Of a DNA stretch of 64,000 nucleotides, positions 35,022 to 44,751 are shown one piece after another (the first letter of the stretch is position 1; each line of letters begins with the position of its first letter). This stretch comes from Phytophthora quininea (Eukaryota; Oomycota; Peronosporomycetes; Peronosporales; Peronosporaceae), in assembly GCA_011947345.1 (NCBI GenBank), contig JAAVTG010000579.1, positions 434,001 to 498,000 on the forward strand, written 5' to 3'. The notes beneath the pieces were generated by a model. The model saw nothing but the letters and a program-made list of their open reading frames with translations, searched no databases and was not told where the DNA came from. The translations under genes and the position numbers were made by a program.

Positions 35022-35732
35022 CCTGTTCTCTCTCTTACCTTCTCTCTCTTGCTTTCCCTCCTCTCCTCTTGATCGCTTGGTTCTCTTCTTCTCCGCTGCG
35101 TTGGGCGCGAAAAGAAGTATGGGCGCGAAACTTCAGAAGGCGCGAAACTTCAAACATTATCAGAATCAGAGACTCTCCTGCGATCGACTGACCGACATCG
35201 TGGTGACTGATCAGCGCAATCACCACTGATGACACACGGACGTGGAGGCGTCCCAGCAGATTTGCAGGCCGATACGTTCGTCGCACACGTGGTCGCTATG
35301 CTCTGGACGATAACGAGAAGCCTGGCACCGGGAACGCGCCATAACGCGTTGCACTTCTGCAACCGACTGCGTGGAGGGATGAAGACAAAGCGCATTCCTT
35401 GCGCGCGCAACCGGTCGAACTTGTCCGCGACAAGCGTCAATCCATGCTGTTGAGCTCTGCTAATAAAACGCGTAACCAGCCAAATCAACAGCTTCTAGTC
35501 TTGTTGATCCATGAGCCATGAAGCGTGGCAGCGCTCGTAACATCATTAGCAGCGCGACGGCCAGGTCGAGTGTGTGCTACTCGTACAAGTACTCGCGTGT
35601 ATGGAGCTGCTGTGACAGGACGGGCATGACTCCGTCTTCTTTCCTTGGGTCTGAGGGGCGGAGAAACCGTCGACTTCTGCTGCAAATCCAATCTTGTTCC
35701 ACGGACGCGAGGTGCATCTCAACCAAATGCTG

Positions 35733-37912
35733 CATTGACACACGTAAAAAGTCGTGATGCGAGTAAATGTGCCGAGCAAGCACCAAAAACTCGTCTTCGA
35801 CTCCATCTCGCGTCTTGTGTCTGATCCCCACTAACCTGGCAGTCGACAGCAGTCATCATTGAGAAGGAAAGTATTGCTCACACCAATAGATAGCATCAGC
35901 AATAGCACACCTTCCAAAGTAATCACCGTAACTTTCATCTGCAGGATCGCGCAGCTGGCTGCCATCCATGGCAGCGACCAGCACGACCAAGCTGTCCAGA
36001 AGCCCAAGCGAGAGCACACAGGGTCCGACGCCTTGGCAACGTAGAAAATCATCTCTTCACAGCAATGACAACACTTGGCGTGGTATTCGTCACCAACAAG
36101 TCCACCGACAACGAGTCCTCGCAGCCCTGTTGCATAACCTCGTTCTTTCGTCGCCGCCCTTTTCACATTACCCCAACCAGAGAGAGGCATTGCCATTCGC
36201 ACCTGCAGACTCCAACGACTCCGTAGCACCCTATGCGAAGGTCACAAATATGCTCTTCTCTCGCTGCTTCACGTGCCGCACGTCTCATTGCCCAGGTTGT
36301 TATGCAGCAGGAGCGTGACCATATCGGGTTTTGGTTTGGCTGAGGGAGCGACCTCTCCCCATGAATCAGGCTTTTGGTGGCGCTCATCTTTCTTCATCCC
36401 ACCGAACAAGACGTTCTCGCCACTACAGCACCGTTCTGACCCACGTTTGACGAGCGTTCCTTCAAGACGTGGTCCGTGCTCTGGTAGGCCACCGCACGGT
36501 TCATGGCTAGGTCCTAGCCCAGCAGCGAGTGTCTGTCGCGACCTCTGAGGTCTGCGTCTGGATCTCGGCCATCTGCCGCAGCTCTTCGCAGTCGTCTCAG
36601 GTCTGCTGGTTGTCGACTGCGGTCTCCGTGGCGTCGTATCCGTAAGCCTTGCGGTTGGGCTCCTTCTTGCGAAGGGTCCGATCATCAAAGCTTCCTCAAA
36701 TATTTAGATTTACGTTTATTCTCTCTTTTCAACTCCTATCTGACTCAAATGTTTGTGTTGAAGTCATTCTTGCTGCGGCTCCTCTGCAAGTGAGATCATC
36801 GTCTGCTGTGTCCGCCTCATCGCTGCTGCGACGCGACCGCCCACACCCGACATCAGCAATATCGGCGCCACGTATGGGCTGCTGTCACTGTCGGTCAATT
36901 TCTGTAGGTTCATGGCTGAGATGATGGCCAAGACCAAGGGTGAGCTCACGTCTGGCAGGAGTACGCTCTACGGTCACAACGAGCAAGGAGTGGAGGAGGT
37001 TGCTGCTCTCAGACGATAGCCTACCTAATCTGGACCATTTGGAGCGCTTTTAGGATTTTGCGGGAAGTTCTCAGCGTGATGGAGCCGCGTATGAGACCTG
37101 CCGGATAGCCATTTTCAGTCCGACAGGAGAACAAGTGGAGGGGTGTCGCCACCAACCAAGAAGCGAGCTGTTCCCGAGAAAATGATAGGCATTCTCAGCG
37201 CTCGGCAGACAGCTGCTGTTCGTGTTCGGATCGACCGGGCAGCTACGGGATTTGTGAGCTTGACAATTGGTGCGGCACAATAATTGACGTTGACGTCGCT
37301 GAGTCCGGCAGGCGGTTGCTTCGTCCGAACTTGCCGGTGGTCAGGCACAAACAGTGGACGCTTTTCACGTCCCCAGGTTGGTCAATGGTACTGGCTCATG
37401 ACGGCGGCGTAACGTATTAACGTGTTGGTGACAGCGCATAGTCCATTTGTACGTCTAGTCGCAATGGGGTGAGCACCGCTTCTTCACCTGTTTATCGGGG
37501 TCTACATCGCTGTTGTCGGACTATTCGCGCTACTTCTTAGTGCATGGGATGGGTACGTACATAGTTAATTGGTGTTGGCACGAGCTGGTTTTGGACTGAT
37601 CCAAGCTGCTTGACGTAGGAATGAAACGAGCAAGTTCGGCTGGTGAATATTCATGGTGGAGGATCATTGAGCTACAGGTGATCACGAATAGATCTACCAG
37701 CAGCTTTGGTGCTGCTAAGTCACAAAAATTCATTCCAGCTCGTGAACCCATCCAGAGCGAAAGAAAGTGGTTGTCTGCGAATCGCAGTGGCTTCACTTCA
37801 TCTGTTTATCCCGTCGACGCTGAACAACTCGGCGGCAAAGGGTGAATTAGACCAACGGAATTAGGAGAGGTTTTGGATTTGCGAACGCTTCTCATTTTCT
37901 ACCTTCTCCGAC
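35733..37912. other. Intergenic, possible gene remnants
   Basis: Short frames on both strands. A minus-strand stretch at about 36690-36530 reads as a heptad-like helix (DDCEELRQMAEIQTQTSEVA) but is cut by stops and I cannot assign it. Nothing else is recognised. Confidence 0.35.
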
Positions 37913-38713
37913 TCATTTGAGTCGTTTCTCGATCCATTGGATGATTTCGTGCAGGACTTCCTCACTTCCGCTGAGATTGAGCACTTCGTGCACCGCTTTC
38001 GGGACGATGTTGAGGGTCTTGTCTTTCTGGGAGCACATAGTGTGAAAGTTGACAGACCCCTTCGGAAGCGTAATCACGTCCTGCTCTCCATGCAAAAAGT
38101 AAATCGGTGCTGGGAAGGTTTTGGCCAATTCATTGTCGCTCTTCGACAGTCGTTCGCAGTCACAAAGCAGATCACACGCCATGTGCAGCGTCGCTCCATG
38201 CTGAGGTATCAATGGATCTCTCGCCCTACGGTTGAAAACTTCGACGTCGTTGGAAAGTTGAGCAAAGTCAAAGCCTGGTAGTTTGAATCGTGGAAGCAAC
38301 GACGCCAGCACTTTCAAGTAGAGTGGGCAACCGCCACCAGGAACTACCCACAGCGCTGGAGCAGAGAGAATGACACCGTTCCAAGTGAGGTTTTTCTTCA
38401 TCGACAGCTCGACAAGTTGCAGCGTCAACAATCCTCCCATCGAGTGGCCGAACACAAATCTTGGCAAGTCCTTCCACGACACATCTGCGTGGGCTTCTAG
38501 CGCTGCATCCATCACGCCTTTATTCAGTTCATCGCTAATCTGGGGCCGTTCAAAACGTACTGCACGAACTCCATGAAGTCGTCACTCAAGTGCTGTGTCT
38601 TTCGAGCAAACATCCTCTCGCCATCGCTGCATCCGTGGCCTTGATGGTCCACTGCAAAGACTGCAAATCCTTTCTTGGCGAGAGTTCGACCCACGTGGTC
38701 GTACCGCCCTGCA

Positions 38714-38718
38714 TGCTC
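38714..38718. repeat. LTR element target-site duplication, left
   Basis: TGCTC, repeated at 43143-43147. The related gene at 43579-44640 shows the uninterrupted arrangement. Confidence 0.9.
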
Positions 38719-38904
38719 TGTCGTATCCCGCCGTCGGCAACTCAGAACCCAGAAGCCATGCAGAACCCAGAATCAGCGCCAAAGCAGAACCCAGAGCAGC
38801 TTCGGGATCACACGCATTCGTAAGTAGCTTCAGGCGTCTCCGACGCACTTCGTAAATCAAACAGTTCTCAATTTGCTTTGTACAACTCAGTCGAGCATAC
38901 GGCA
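38719..38904 (+). repeat. 5' LTR
   Basis: Starts TGTCGTATCCCGCC and ends CATACGGCA. Contains three copies of CAGAACCCAGA. Confidence 0.95.
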
Positions 38905-38918
38905 TTTGAATATTCAAA
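38905..38918. repeat. Perfect 14-bp palindrome where the primer-binding site should be
   Basis: TTTGAATATTCAAA follows the 5' LTR with no gap. The primer-binding site is expected at this position, but the usual TGG start is absent. Confidence 0.7.
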
Positions 38919-38942
38919 CCAACCAAGGCATTGGCTCGCGGC

Positions 38943-41900
38943 ATGGCGACGGCTTCTCAGCACGCGACGCGCACGCAGCCAGAGCAACTCACCTACTACG
39001 TGGCTTACGGTCAAGAAGGACACGAAGATCGCGTCAAGGTTCTTATCGAAACCTTTAGCGCAGGCAACACCATCCAGTGGTTGACCTGGTTGAAGTCCTT
39101 TGAGAAGCTTATCAACCTCAAGGGATGGGCTAAACGCAAGGAAGGTGACATCCTTTTCCAGAATGCCCGCATTCTCTTGCGTGACGAAGCACTGGATGCC
39201 TTCAACGCTGCAGCACCCAAAGAAGAGACAGTCGACACGTTCAAAGAAGTCATGCGTGAAGCGGCTATGGAGTTTCTTGTTCGTGACCCTCGTGAATATC
39301 TTCTCGACAAGCTCAAGAACAGTCGAAAGGCTCGCACCGTGTCCGTGCACCAACATCTCGCCGAGATGCGAAATATCGCTTCATTGGTGGGCGTCCTACC
39401 CGTGGACGATGAGCCTGTTCCTGAGAAAACGCTTCGCTACTATTTCCGCAAGAGTATGCCAATGGAGTGGCAAGACAAGTACGACGATAGCGGCAAGGAG
39501 CTGACGACACTGTCCGAGCTCGCACGCTACTTCACACGCCTAGAACGAAATCAAGAACGTCGCGAGAAAAGCAGTTACGAGCGCCGACAAGGTCAGCAGC
39601 CAGGCCGCTCGAACAAGGACAAGGGCAAGAATAAGTCGGGCCCAGCCTCGACGAAGCCAAAACCCAGCGGTGGCAGTGGCAGCGGCAAGTGGTGTGATCA
39701 CCACCATACGAGCTCGCACTCCAACGAGGAATGCCATTTTCAGCAGAAAAAGAAGGCCCAGGAGGAGCTTAACTACTGTGACCTGCCTGATGGACCGTCC
39801 GATGAGCTGCACGCCATCACCGATGTCGATGAACACGTTGACGTCAAATGCGAGACGATTGTTCGTCTCAAAGGTACCGGATACAGCAGGTTCTTCACTG
39901 CGCTGGTCGATTCAGGCGCCAGCAGAACATTGGTGATCGATTCGTTGCTGGACAAGACGCTATTAGCCAAGATGACACCAGTGACAAAGTCTTTCGACTT
40001 ACCTAAGGGTACACTTGCAGCAAAAGGTCAACTGGAGCTGGAATTGCAGCTTACGGAGTTCGGAGAACAGCGCACCGTGCACTGGACTTGCTTCGTTGTG
40101 GACCAACTACCGTACGGTATCATCTTTGGACGGGATGCCCTCACTCACCTCGGCATGGTGCTCGATTTCGCAGCCAAGACGATCACGTGGGACGGCTCAA
40201 CAATTCCCATGCGCATAAACAACAGCACCATGACTAAGAAGCAGCTACAAGAAGCAGTAGCCGCACTTGCTGACGACGTCGTGAATCAGCACACAGAAGA
40301 AGTCGCGAGTGCCATTGACGCAGCTGAAACTCGCCAGCTTGACATTCTCGATGCGGACTACAAACCCGAGCCACTGGAGCAGCACCTCCCTGATCACCTC
40401 AGCTCGGACGAGAAGAACGAGCTTTTGACCTTCCTCAAAGGCTACGAGACGACGCTATTCAGTGGAAAGCTAGGAACGTGGCGCGGTGAGCCCTACGAAA
40501 TACCTACGAAGCCTTCGCTAAAGCCGTGTCACTCTCGGCCGTACCCAATCCCCCAAAGCCAGCTAGCTGCTGTACGCAAGGAGATCGCACGCCTCGAGGA
40601 GCTCGGAGTGATATGCAGAGACACGGAAAGTCCTTGGGGTAGCCCAACGTTTGTGATTCCCAAGAAGGACAAGACCATCTGCGTGCTTAACGATATCCGC
40701 CGCCTCAATGAGCAACTGGAGCGCCAACCGTGGCCGCTGCCCAAAATCAACGACTTGCTACGCAGTGTGCCTCGTTATGTATACGTGACGATCATTGATC
40801 TCAATATGGGGTACTATGCTATTCTACTGACTCACAAGTCGTCGCTGCTCACGGCTTTCATCCTACCATTCGGGAAATATCGCTACCTGCGACTACCCAT
40901 GGGTGTATCAACCGCACCGGATCATTTTCAAGCTCGCATTGCACTGCTACTTGGGGATTTGGAGTTTGTTCGCTGTTACCTGGACGATGTGATGATTGTG
41001 ACGACAACCAACTTCTTGGATCACCTGGACCATGTACGAGTTGTATTTGACCGCTTGCGCGACGCCGGACTGACTGTCAATGTGAAGAAGTGTCGCTTCG
41101 CCGCGAAAGAAGCTGAGTTTCTGGGGTACAAGCTCACTCCAGAAGGTCTCATGCCTCAACCTGCTAAGATAGCAGCCATCCAGCGGATTGCCACGCCTCG
41201 CAACCGCAAGGAGCTACGCCATTTCCTCGGGATGGTAAACTACTACCGAGATGTGTGGCCTCGACGGGCCCACTTAGTGGCACCATTATCTGCACTAACC
41301 TCCAACAAAACATCGTGGAGTTGGCAGAGTTTTCACCAAGATGCTTTCGACAAGATCAAGCTTCTCATGCAGCGAGAAACGTTGCTACATTACCCAGACT
41401 ACAGCAAAACCTTTGACGTTCACACTGACGCATCAGGCGTACAGTTGGGTGGCGTCATCTCGCAAGAAGGTAAACCGCTGGCATTTTACAGTCGCAAACT
41501 CACTGGAGCCCAGCAGCACTACACAGTGATGGAGCAGGAGCTGCTATCAATTGTGGAAACCCTCAAGGAATTTCGGAGCATGCTGTTTGGACAGCGTTTG
41601 ACGGTGCACACAGACCACAAGAACCTTTCCTGTGCGAATTTCACCTCAAGTCGCGTCATGCGCTGGCGTCTACTGCTCGAAGAATTTGGCCCTGTTATCC
41701 AATACATCGAAGGACAAGACAACATCGTTGCAGACGCCTTATCTCGACTGCCGGCCACAGAAGACAACGACGAACTGCTCGTCATGACCTTAGAGGAATA
41801 TTATCCACTCAACTACGAACGCCTCGCCGAGGCTCAGCGTGCAGATGAAGAGCTCAAGGCAGCAGCAGAAAAATATCCACGCAAGTTCACGATCAAGACG

Positions 41901-42941
41901 ATCTCAGGTATTGACATGCTCGCGACGCAGAAACAGCAATTCGTGATCCCCTCTGATATTCGGGAGCAAGTCTTACACTTCTACCATCACGTTCTCCTGC
42001 ATCCTGGAATGACGAGAATGTACCTCACGATGTCTGCTGCAGTCTACTGGCCTGGCATGAAACGAGCTGTGGAACAGCTAGTCAAGCACTGCAACACGTG
42101 CCAGTTCTGGAAACGGCCCCAAAAGCGCTACGGACGACTACCAGCGAAGAAGCACGAAAAGCAGCCGTGGACCGAGATCGCCGTCGATCAAATTGGCCCT
42201 TACTCGTATTCGACAGAGCCCGGCGCACAGAAGTTTTACGCGCTCACCATGATGGACATGGCGACGCACTGGGTGGAGATTGCCCCACTCGAGGACAAAA
42301 CTTCGGTTTTAACCGCCAAACAACTCGATGAGTACTGGTTGTGCAGATACCCTCGACCGTTGCGCTGCATTCACGATGAAGGCACGGAATTCACAGGACG
42401 AGAATTTCAAGAACTACTGCAGTCTTACGGGATCCAGTCTCGGCCTACGACGGTCGAGAATCCTCAAGCAAACGGCGTACTCGAGCGCGTGCATCAAGTA
42501 GTGGGCAATCTGATACGAACGACTCGTCTCGATCAACAAGCCTGGATTGAACTTCTTCCAGCAGTCGCCTTTGCTATCCGAGCCACGCACCACACGACGT
42601 TGGATGCTTCACCCGCTCAACTAGTGTTCGGCAGGGACATGATGTCTGCAGTCAATTTCACCGCCAATTGGGCACGAACCTACACCCGCCGCGAACGCCA
42701 AACGCGCCGCGAAAATATCCGAGAGAATGAAGGACGCATTGACCACACGTACAAGATCGGCGACCAAGTTCTCATCATACGCAAGACCCGCAACCTCGCA
42801 AAGCTTGCACAGTCTACCGACGGTCCTTTTCCAGTCACCGACGTCGGAACTAACGGGACGGTCACCATCGACCGTGGCCACTACACCGAGACCATCAACA
42901 TACGACGAGTCAAGCCCTACTTCGCCGCCACGACCGACTAA
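38943..42941 (+). CDS. Gag-pol polyprotein of the Ty3/Gypsy element
   Basis: A single frame of 1332 codons from the ATG at 38943 (the upstream in-frame codon is TTG). Order: a Gag region to about residue 220; a Cys/His cluster (WCDHHHTSSHSNEEC) in place of a classic zinc knuckle; aspartic protease with ALVDSGASRT (about residue 330); reverse transcriptase with the YLDD catalytic box (about 685); RNase H with DVHTDASG and the TDHKNL segment; the HHCC integrase finger (HHVLLHPGM...CNTCQFW); and an integrase core with AVDQIGPY, IHDEGTEFTG and the later Glu in NGVLERVHQ. Gag and pol share one frame, so no frameshift is needed. No chromodomain was clearly seen at the C-terminus. Confidence 0.95.
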   Translation: MATASQHATRTQPEQLTYYVAYGQEGHEDRVKVLIETFSAGNTIQWLTWLKSFEKLINLKGWAKRKEGDILFQNARILLRDEALDAFNAAAPKEETVDTFKEVMREAAMEFLVRDPREYLLDKLKNSRKARTVSVHQHLAEMRNIASLVGVLPVDDEPVPEKTLRYYFRKSMPMEWQDKYDDSGKELTTLSELARYFTRLERNQERREKSSYERRQGQQPGRSNKDKGKNKSGPASTKPKPSGGSGSGKWCDHHHTSSHSNEECHFQQKKKAQEELNYCDLPDGPSDELHAITDVDEHVDVKCETIVRLKGTGYSRFFTALVDSGASRTLVIDSLLDKTLLAKMTPVTKSFDLPKGTLAAKGQLELELQLTEFGEQRTVHWTCFVVDQLPYGIIFGRDALTHLGMVLDFAAKTITWDGSTIPMRINNSTMTKKQLQEAVAALADDVVNQHTEEVASAIDAAETRQLDILDADYKPEPLEQHLPDHLSSDEKNELLTFLKGYETTLFSGKLGTWRGEPYEIPTKPSLKPCHSRPYPIPQSQLAAVRKEIARLEELGVICRDTESPWGSPTFVIPKKDKTICVLNDIRRLNEQLERQPWPLPKINDLLRSVPRYVYVTIIDLNMGYYAILLTHKSSLLTAFILPFGKYRYLRLPMGVSTAPDHFQARIALLLGDLEFVRCYLDDVMIVTTTNFLDHLDHVRVVFDRLRDAGLTVNVKKCRFAAKEAEFLGYKLTPEGLMPQPAKIAAIQRIATPRNRKELRHFLGMVNYYRDVWPRRAHLVAPLSALTSNKTSWSWQSFHQDAFDKIKLLMQRETLLHYPDYSKTFDVHTDASGVQLGGVISQEGKPLAFYSRKLTGAQQHYTVMEQELLSIVETLKEFRSMLFGQRLTVHTDHKNLSCANFTSSRVMRWRLLLEEFGPVIQYIEGQDNIVADALSRLPATEDNDELLVMTLEEYYPLNYERLAEAQRADEELKAAAEKYPRKFTIKTISGIDMLATQKQQFVIPSDIREQVLHFYHHVLLHPGMTRMYLTMSAAVYWPGMKRAVEQLVKHCNTCQFWKRPQKRYGRLPAKKHEKQPWTEIAVDQIGPYSYSTEPGAQKFYALTMMDMATHWVEIAPLEDKTSVLTAKQLDEYWLCRYPRPLRCIHDEGTEFTGREFQELLQSYGIQSRPTTVENPQANGVLERVHQVVGNLIRTTRLDQQAWIELLPAVAFAIRATHHTTLDASPAQLVFGRDMMSAVNFTANWARTYTRRERQTRRENIRENEGRIDHTYKIGDQVLIIRKTRNLAKLAQSTDGPFPVTDVGTNGTVTIDRGHYTETINIRRVKPYFAATTD

Positions 42942-42956
42942 TGACCTGGGGGCGAA

Positions 42957-43142
42957 TGTCGTATCCCGCCGTCGGCAACTCAGAACCCAGAAGCCATGCA
43001 GAACCCAGAATCAGCGCCAAAGCAGAACCCAGAGCAGCTTCGGGATCACACGCATTCGTAAGTAGCTTCAGGCGTCTCCGACGCACTTCGTAAATCAAAC
43101 AGTTCTCAATTTGCTTTGTACAACTCAGTCGAGCATACGGCA
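42957..43142 (+). repeat. 3' LTR
   Basis: Same 186 bases as the 5' LTR. Preceded by the purine-rich GGGGGCGAA (42949-42956 region), the likely polypurine tract. Confidence 0.95.
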
Positions 43143-43147
43143 TGCTC
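43143..43147. repeat. LTR element target-site duplication, right
   Basis: TGCTC directly after the terminal CA of the 3' LTR. Confidence 0.9.
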
Positions 43148-43578
43148 TCCCAGTCCGTGCAAGATGAAAACCACACCTCGAGGCTTTTGGTCGAAGCGAG
43201 GCAGCCACTTGTGTATGAACAAAGCGAGACCGTGAGAAGTCACGAAAAATGGGCGCAGGACGTCGACACTTGGCGGTTGCAAGTAGTCTGGGGTAGCTGG
43301 AAGTTTGTGCGGAGACTTAGAGGTCGAAGTGGTGAGCATGGAAGCGAACTGCCACGCAGAATAGCCAAGGGCCAGATAGCCGATGGCAGTACCAATGTTT
43401 ACCATTGCTGGCGAAATCAAAAGTAGAATAGCAGTCGTATGAAGCTACGGAGACAATGTAGTGCTCTGATAAGGCCGTTTGGCTGAGGTCAGAGGTCGAC
43501 AGTTTGTCAAACGTAGAGCGAAAGATCTTATCACTTAAACGCGTTCACGTTTCACAAGGTCAGAGGCCTGGAACAAAA

Positions 43579-44640
43579 TTACTGGAGTCTCGCTTCCATC
43601 CACTGGACTACTTCGTCCAACGTCTTGCCGCCTCCTTCCAAATTCAGCACTTCATGCACCGCATTCGGAACGATACGCAGCGTTTTGTCTTTCTGCGTGC
43701 ATGCCGCGTAGAAGTTCGAGGTTCCTTGTGGGAACGTCAGAGTGTCTTTCTCTCCGTGGATCATAAGCAGCGGCGCGGGGAAATTCTTGCCCAAGTGGTT
43801 GTCGCTCTTGGAAAACCGATCACCTTCACTTAGCAGACTGTGCATCATCAACGTCGTCGCTCCATGGGCTGGGATCAACGGATCTCTCGCCCATCGAGCG
43901 CGCACTGCGCCGTCATCTCCCAGTTTGGCAAACTCGAACCCTGGCAGTTGAAGTCTTGGCAGTACTCCCGCCAGCACTTTCAACAACCCCGAGACCCCAC
44001 CACCAGGAACCGTCCAGAACGGAGCCCCCGACACAACGACGCCGTTCCAATTCACTCCTTGCTGGATCGACAACTCGACGAGTTGCAGCGTCAAAATCCC
44101 TCCCATGGAGTGACCCAACACAAACCTCGGCAGCTTCTTCCAGTCGACGTCACCATGAGCTTCCAACTCTGCATCCACCACCCCTTTATTGACGTCATCA
44201 CCGGGTGTAGGGCCGTCCAGTACATAGTGCACGAACTCCATGAAGTCTTCACTTAAGTGCTGCGTCTTGGTCGAGAACATCCGCTCCCCGTCACTGCGTC
44301 CGTGGCCTTGAAGGTCCACCGAAAACACCGCCAACCCTTTCTTGCCAAGCGCTCGACCCACGTGGTCGTACCGCCCTGCGTGTTCTCCCAGTCCGTGGAG
44401 GATGAAAACCACACCCAGAGGCTTTCGATCGAAGCGAGGCAGCCACTTGTGCACGAACAAGGCGAGACCGTGAGAAGTCATGAAGAACGGACGCAGCACG
44501 TCGATGGAGGACTGAGGTTGGGAACTGGTAGGAGGCAGGTGGTGCGGAGACTTGGAGCAGCAGGAGACGACAGAGGCGACGATATTCCAGGCGCAATATC
44601 CTAGAGCCAAATAGCCCAGGATGGAAGCGACCTGCACCAT
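43579..44640 (-). CDS. Monoacylglycerol-lipase-like alpha/beta hydrolase 2
   Basis: 353 residues from the ATG at 44640, the position that matches the start of the disrupted neighbour. Residues about 7-28 are a hydrophobic anchor. The oxyanion region VFILHGLGEHAGRYDH, the elbow GHSMGG with the nucleophilic Ser, the Asp in HGEKDTL and the His in NAVHEVLN complete the catalytic set. This pattern is that of the Hydrolase_4 family (monoacylglycerol lipases and lysophospholipases). Hydrolysis of a monoglyceride or lysophospholipid at a membrane is inferred. The frame is intact. A longer frame extends to 44832 but runs into the upstream region without similarity to the neighbour. Confidence 0.85.
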   Translation of the reverse strand: MVQVASILGYLALGYCAWNIVASVVSCCSKSPHHLPPTSSQPQSSIDVLRPFFMTSHGLALFVHKWLPRFDRKPLGVVFILHGLGEHAGRYDHVGRALGKKGLAVFSVDLQGHGRSDGERMFSTKTQHLSEDFMEFVHYVLDGPTPGDDVNKGVVDAELEAHGDVDWKKLPRFVLGHSMGGILTLQLVELSIQQGVNWNGVVVSGAPFWTVPGGGVSGLLKVLAGVLPRLQLPGFEFAKLGDDGAVRARWARDPLIPAHGATTLMMHSLLSEGDRFSKSDNHLGKNFPAPLLMIHGEKDTLTFPQGTSNFYAACTQKDKTLRIVPNAVHEVLNLEGGGKTLDEVVQWMEARLQ

Positions 44641-44751
44641 AGTTGACGGATTCACGAATGACTCGACGACTCCATCTGGTCGGTCCTGTTGCAAGTTGCT
44701 GCCGTCAACGTCGGACCCCAAAAATGTTTTATTGTAAAATCCAGAAAAAAC

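Larger units (their letters stand above)
29860..35732 (-). repeat. 5.8-kb repeat unit, copy B (tandem with A)
   Basis: Directly repeated and collinear with copy A: the offset is 5811 bp at the left, rising to 5880 bp over the coiled-coil ORF because copy A lost blocks near 24890-24950. Similarity by eye is very high, with scattered substitutions and small indels. Sequence after 35732 is unlike the copy A/B junction, which defines the right edge. Confidence 0.85.
38719..43142 (+). mobile_element. Complete Ty3/Gypsy LTR retrotransposon
   Basis: 4424 bp long, with two 186-bp LTRs that begin TG and end CA and show no difference by eye, a 5-bp TSD, and one uninterrupted gag-pol frame. The order protease - reverse transcriptase - RNase H - integrase places it in Ty3/Gypsy. 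Identical LTRs and an intact frame mean a recent insertion, possibly of a still active element. Confidence 0.95.
37913..43405 (-). pseudogene. Monoacylglycerol-lipase-like alpha/beta hydrolase 1, split by a retrotransposon
   Basis: The N-terminal part (ATG at 43405, down to 43143) ends in the oxyanion-type segment VFILHGLGEHA. The rest resumes at 38718 and runs to 37913. Between them sits the LTR element with a 5-bp TGCTC duplication. Joined, the gene would match its neighbour at 43579-44640 in length (354 versus 353 residues). The nucleophile elbow GHSMGG, a late Asp (HGEQD) and His (AVHEVLN) are all present. One N-terminal hydrophobic helix would anchor it. There is also a frame change at the G4 run 38542-38545. 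The insertion places N- and C-terminal halves 4.4 kb apart, so no normal product is expected. Confidence 0.88.

Noticed and set aside
24049..35732. Reading the two 5.8-kb copies as LTRs or arms of a large transposon
   Set aside because: They touch each other, carry genes, and enclose no mobile-element coding region; no TSD or TIR was found.
36269..36688. Possible SNARE-like helix (DDCEELRQMAEIQTQTSEVA)
   Set aside because: Only about 25 residues, with stops before and after; the similarity is no more than a heptad pattern.
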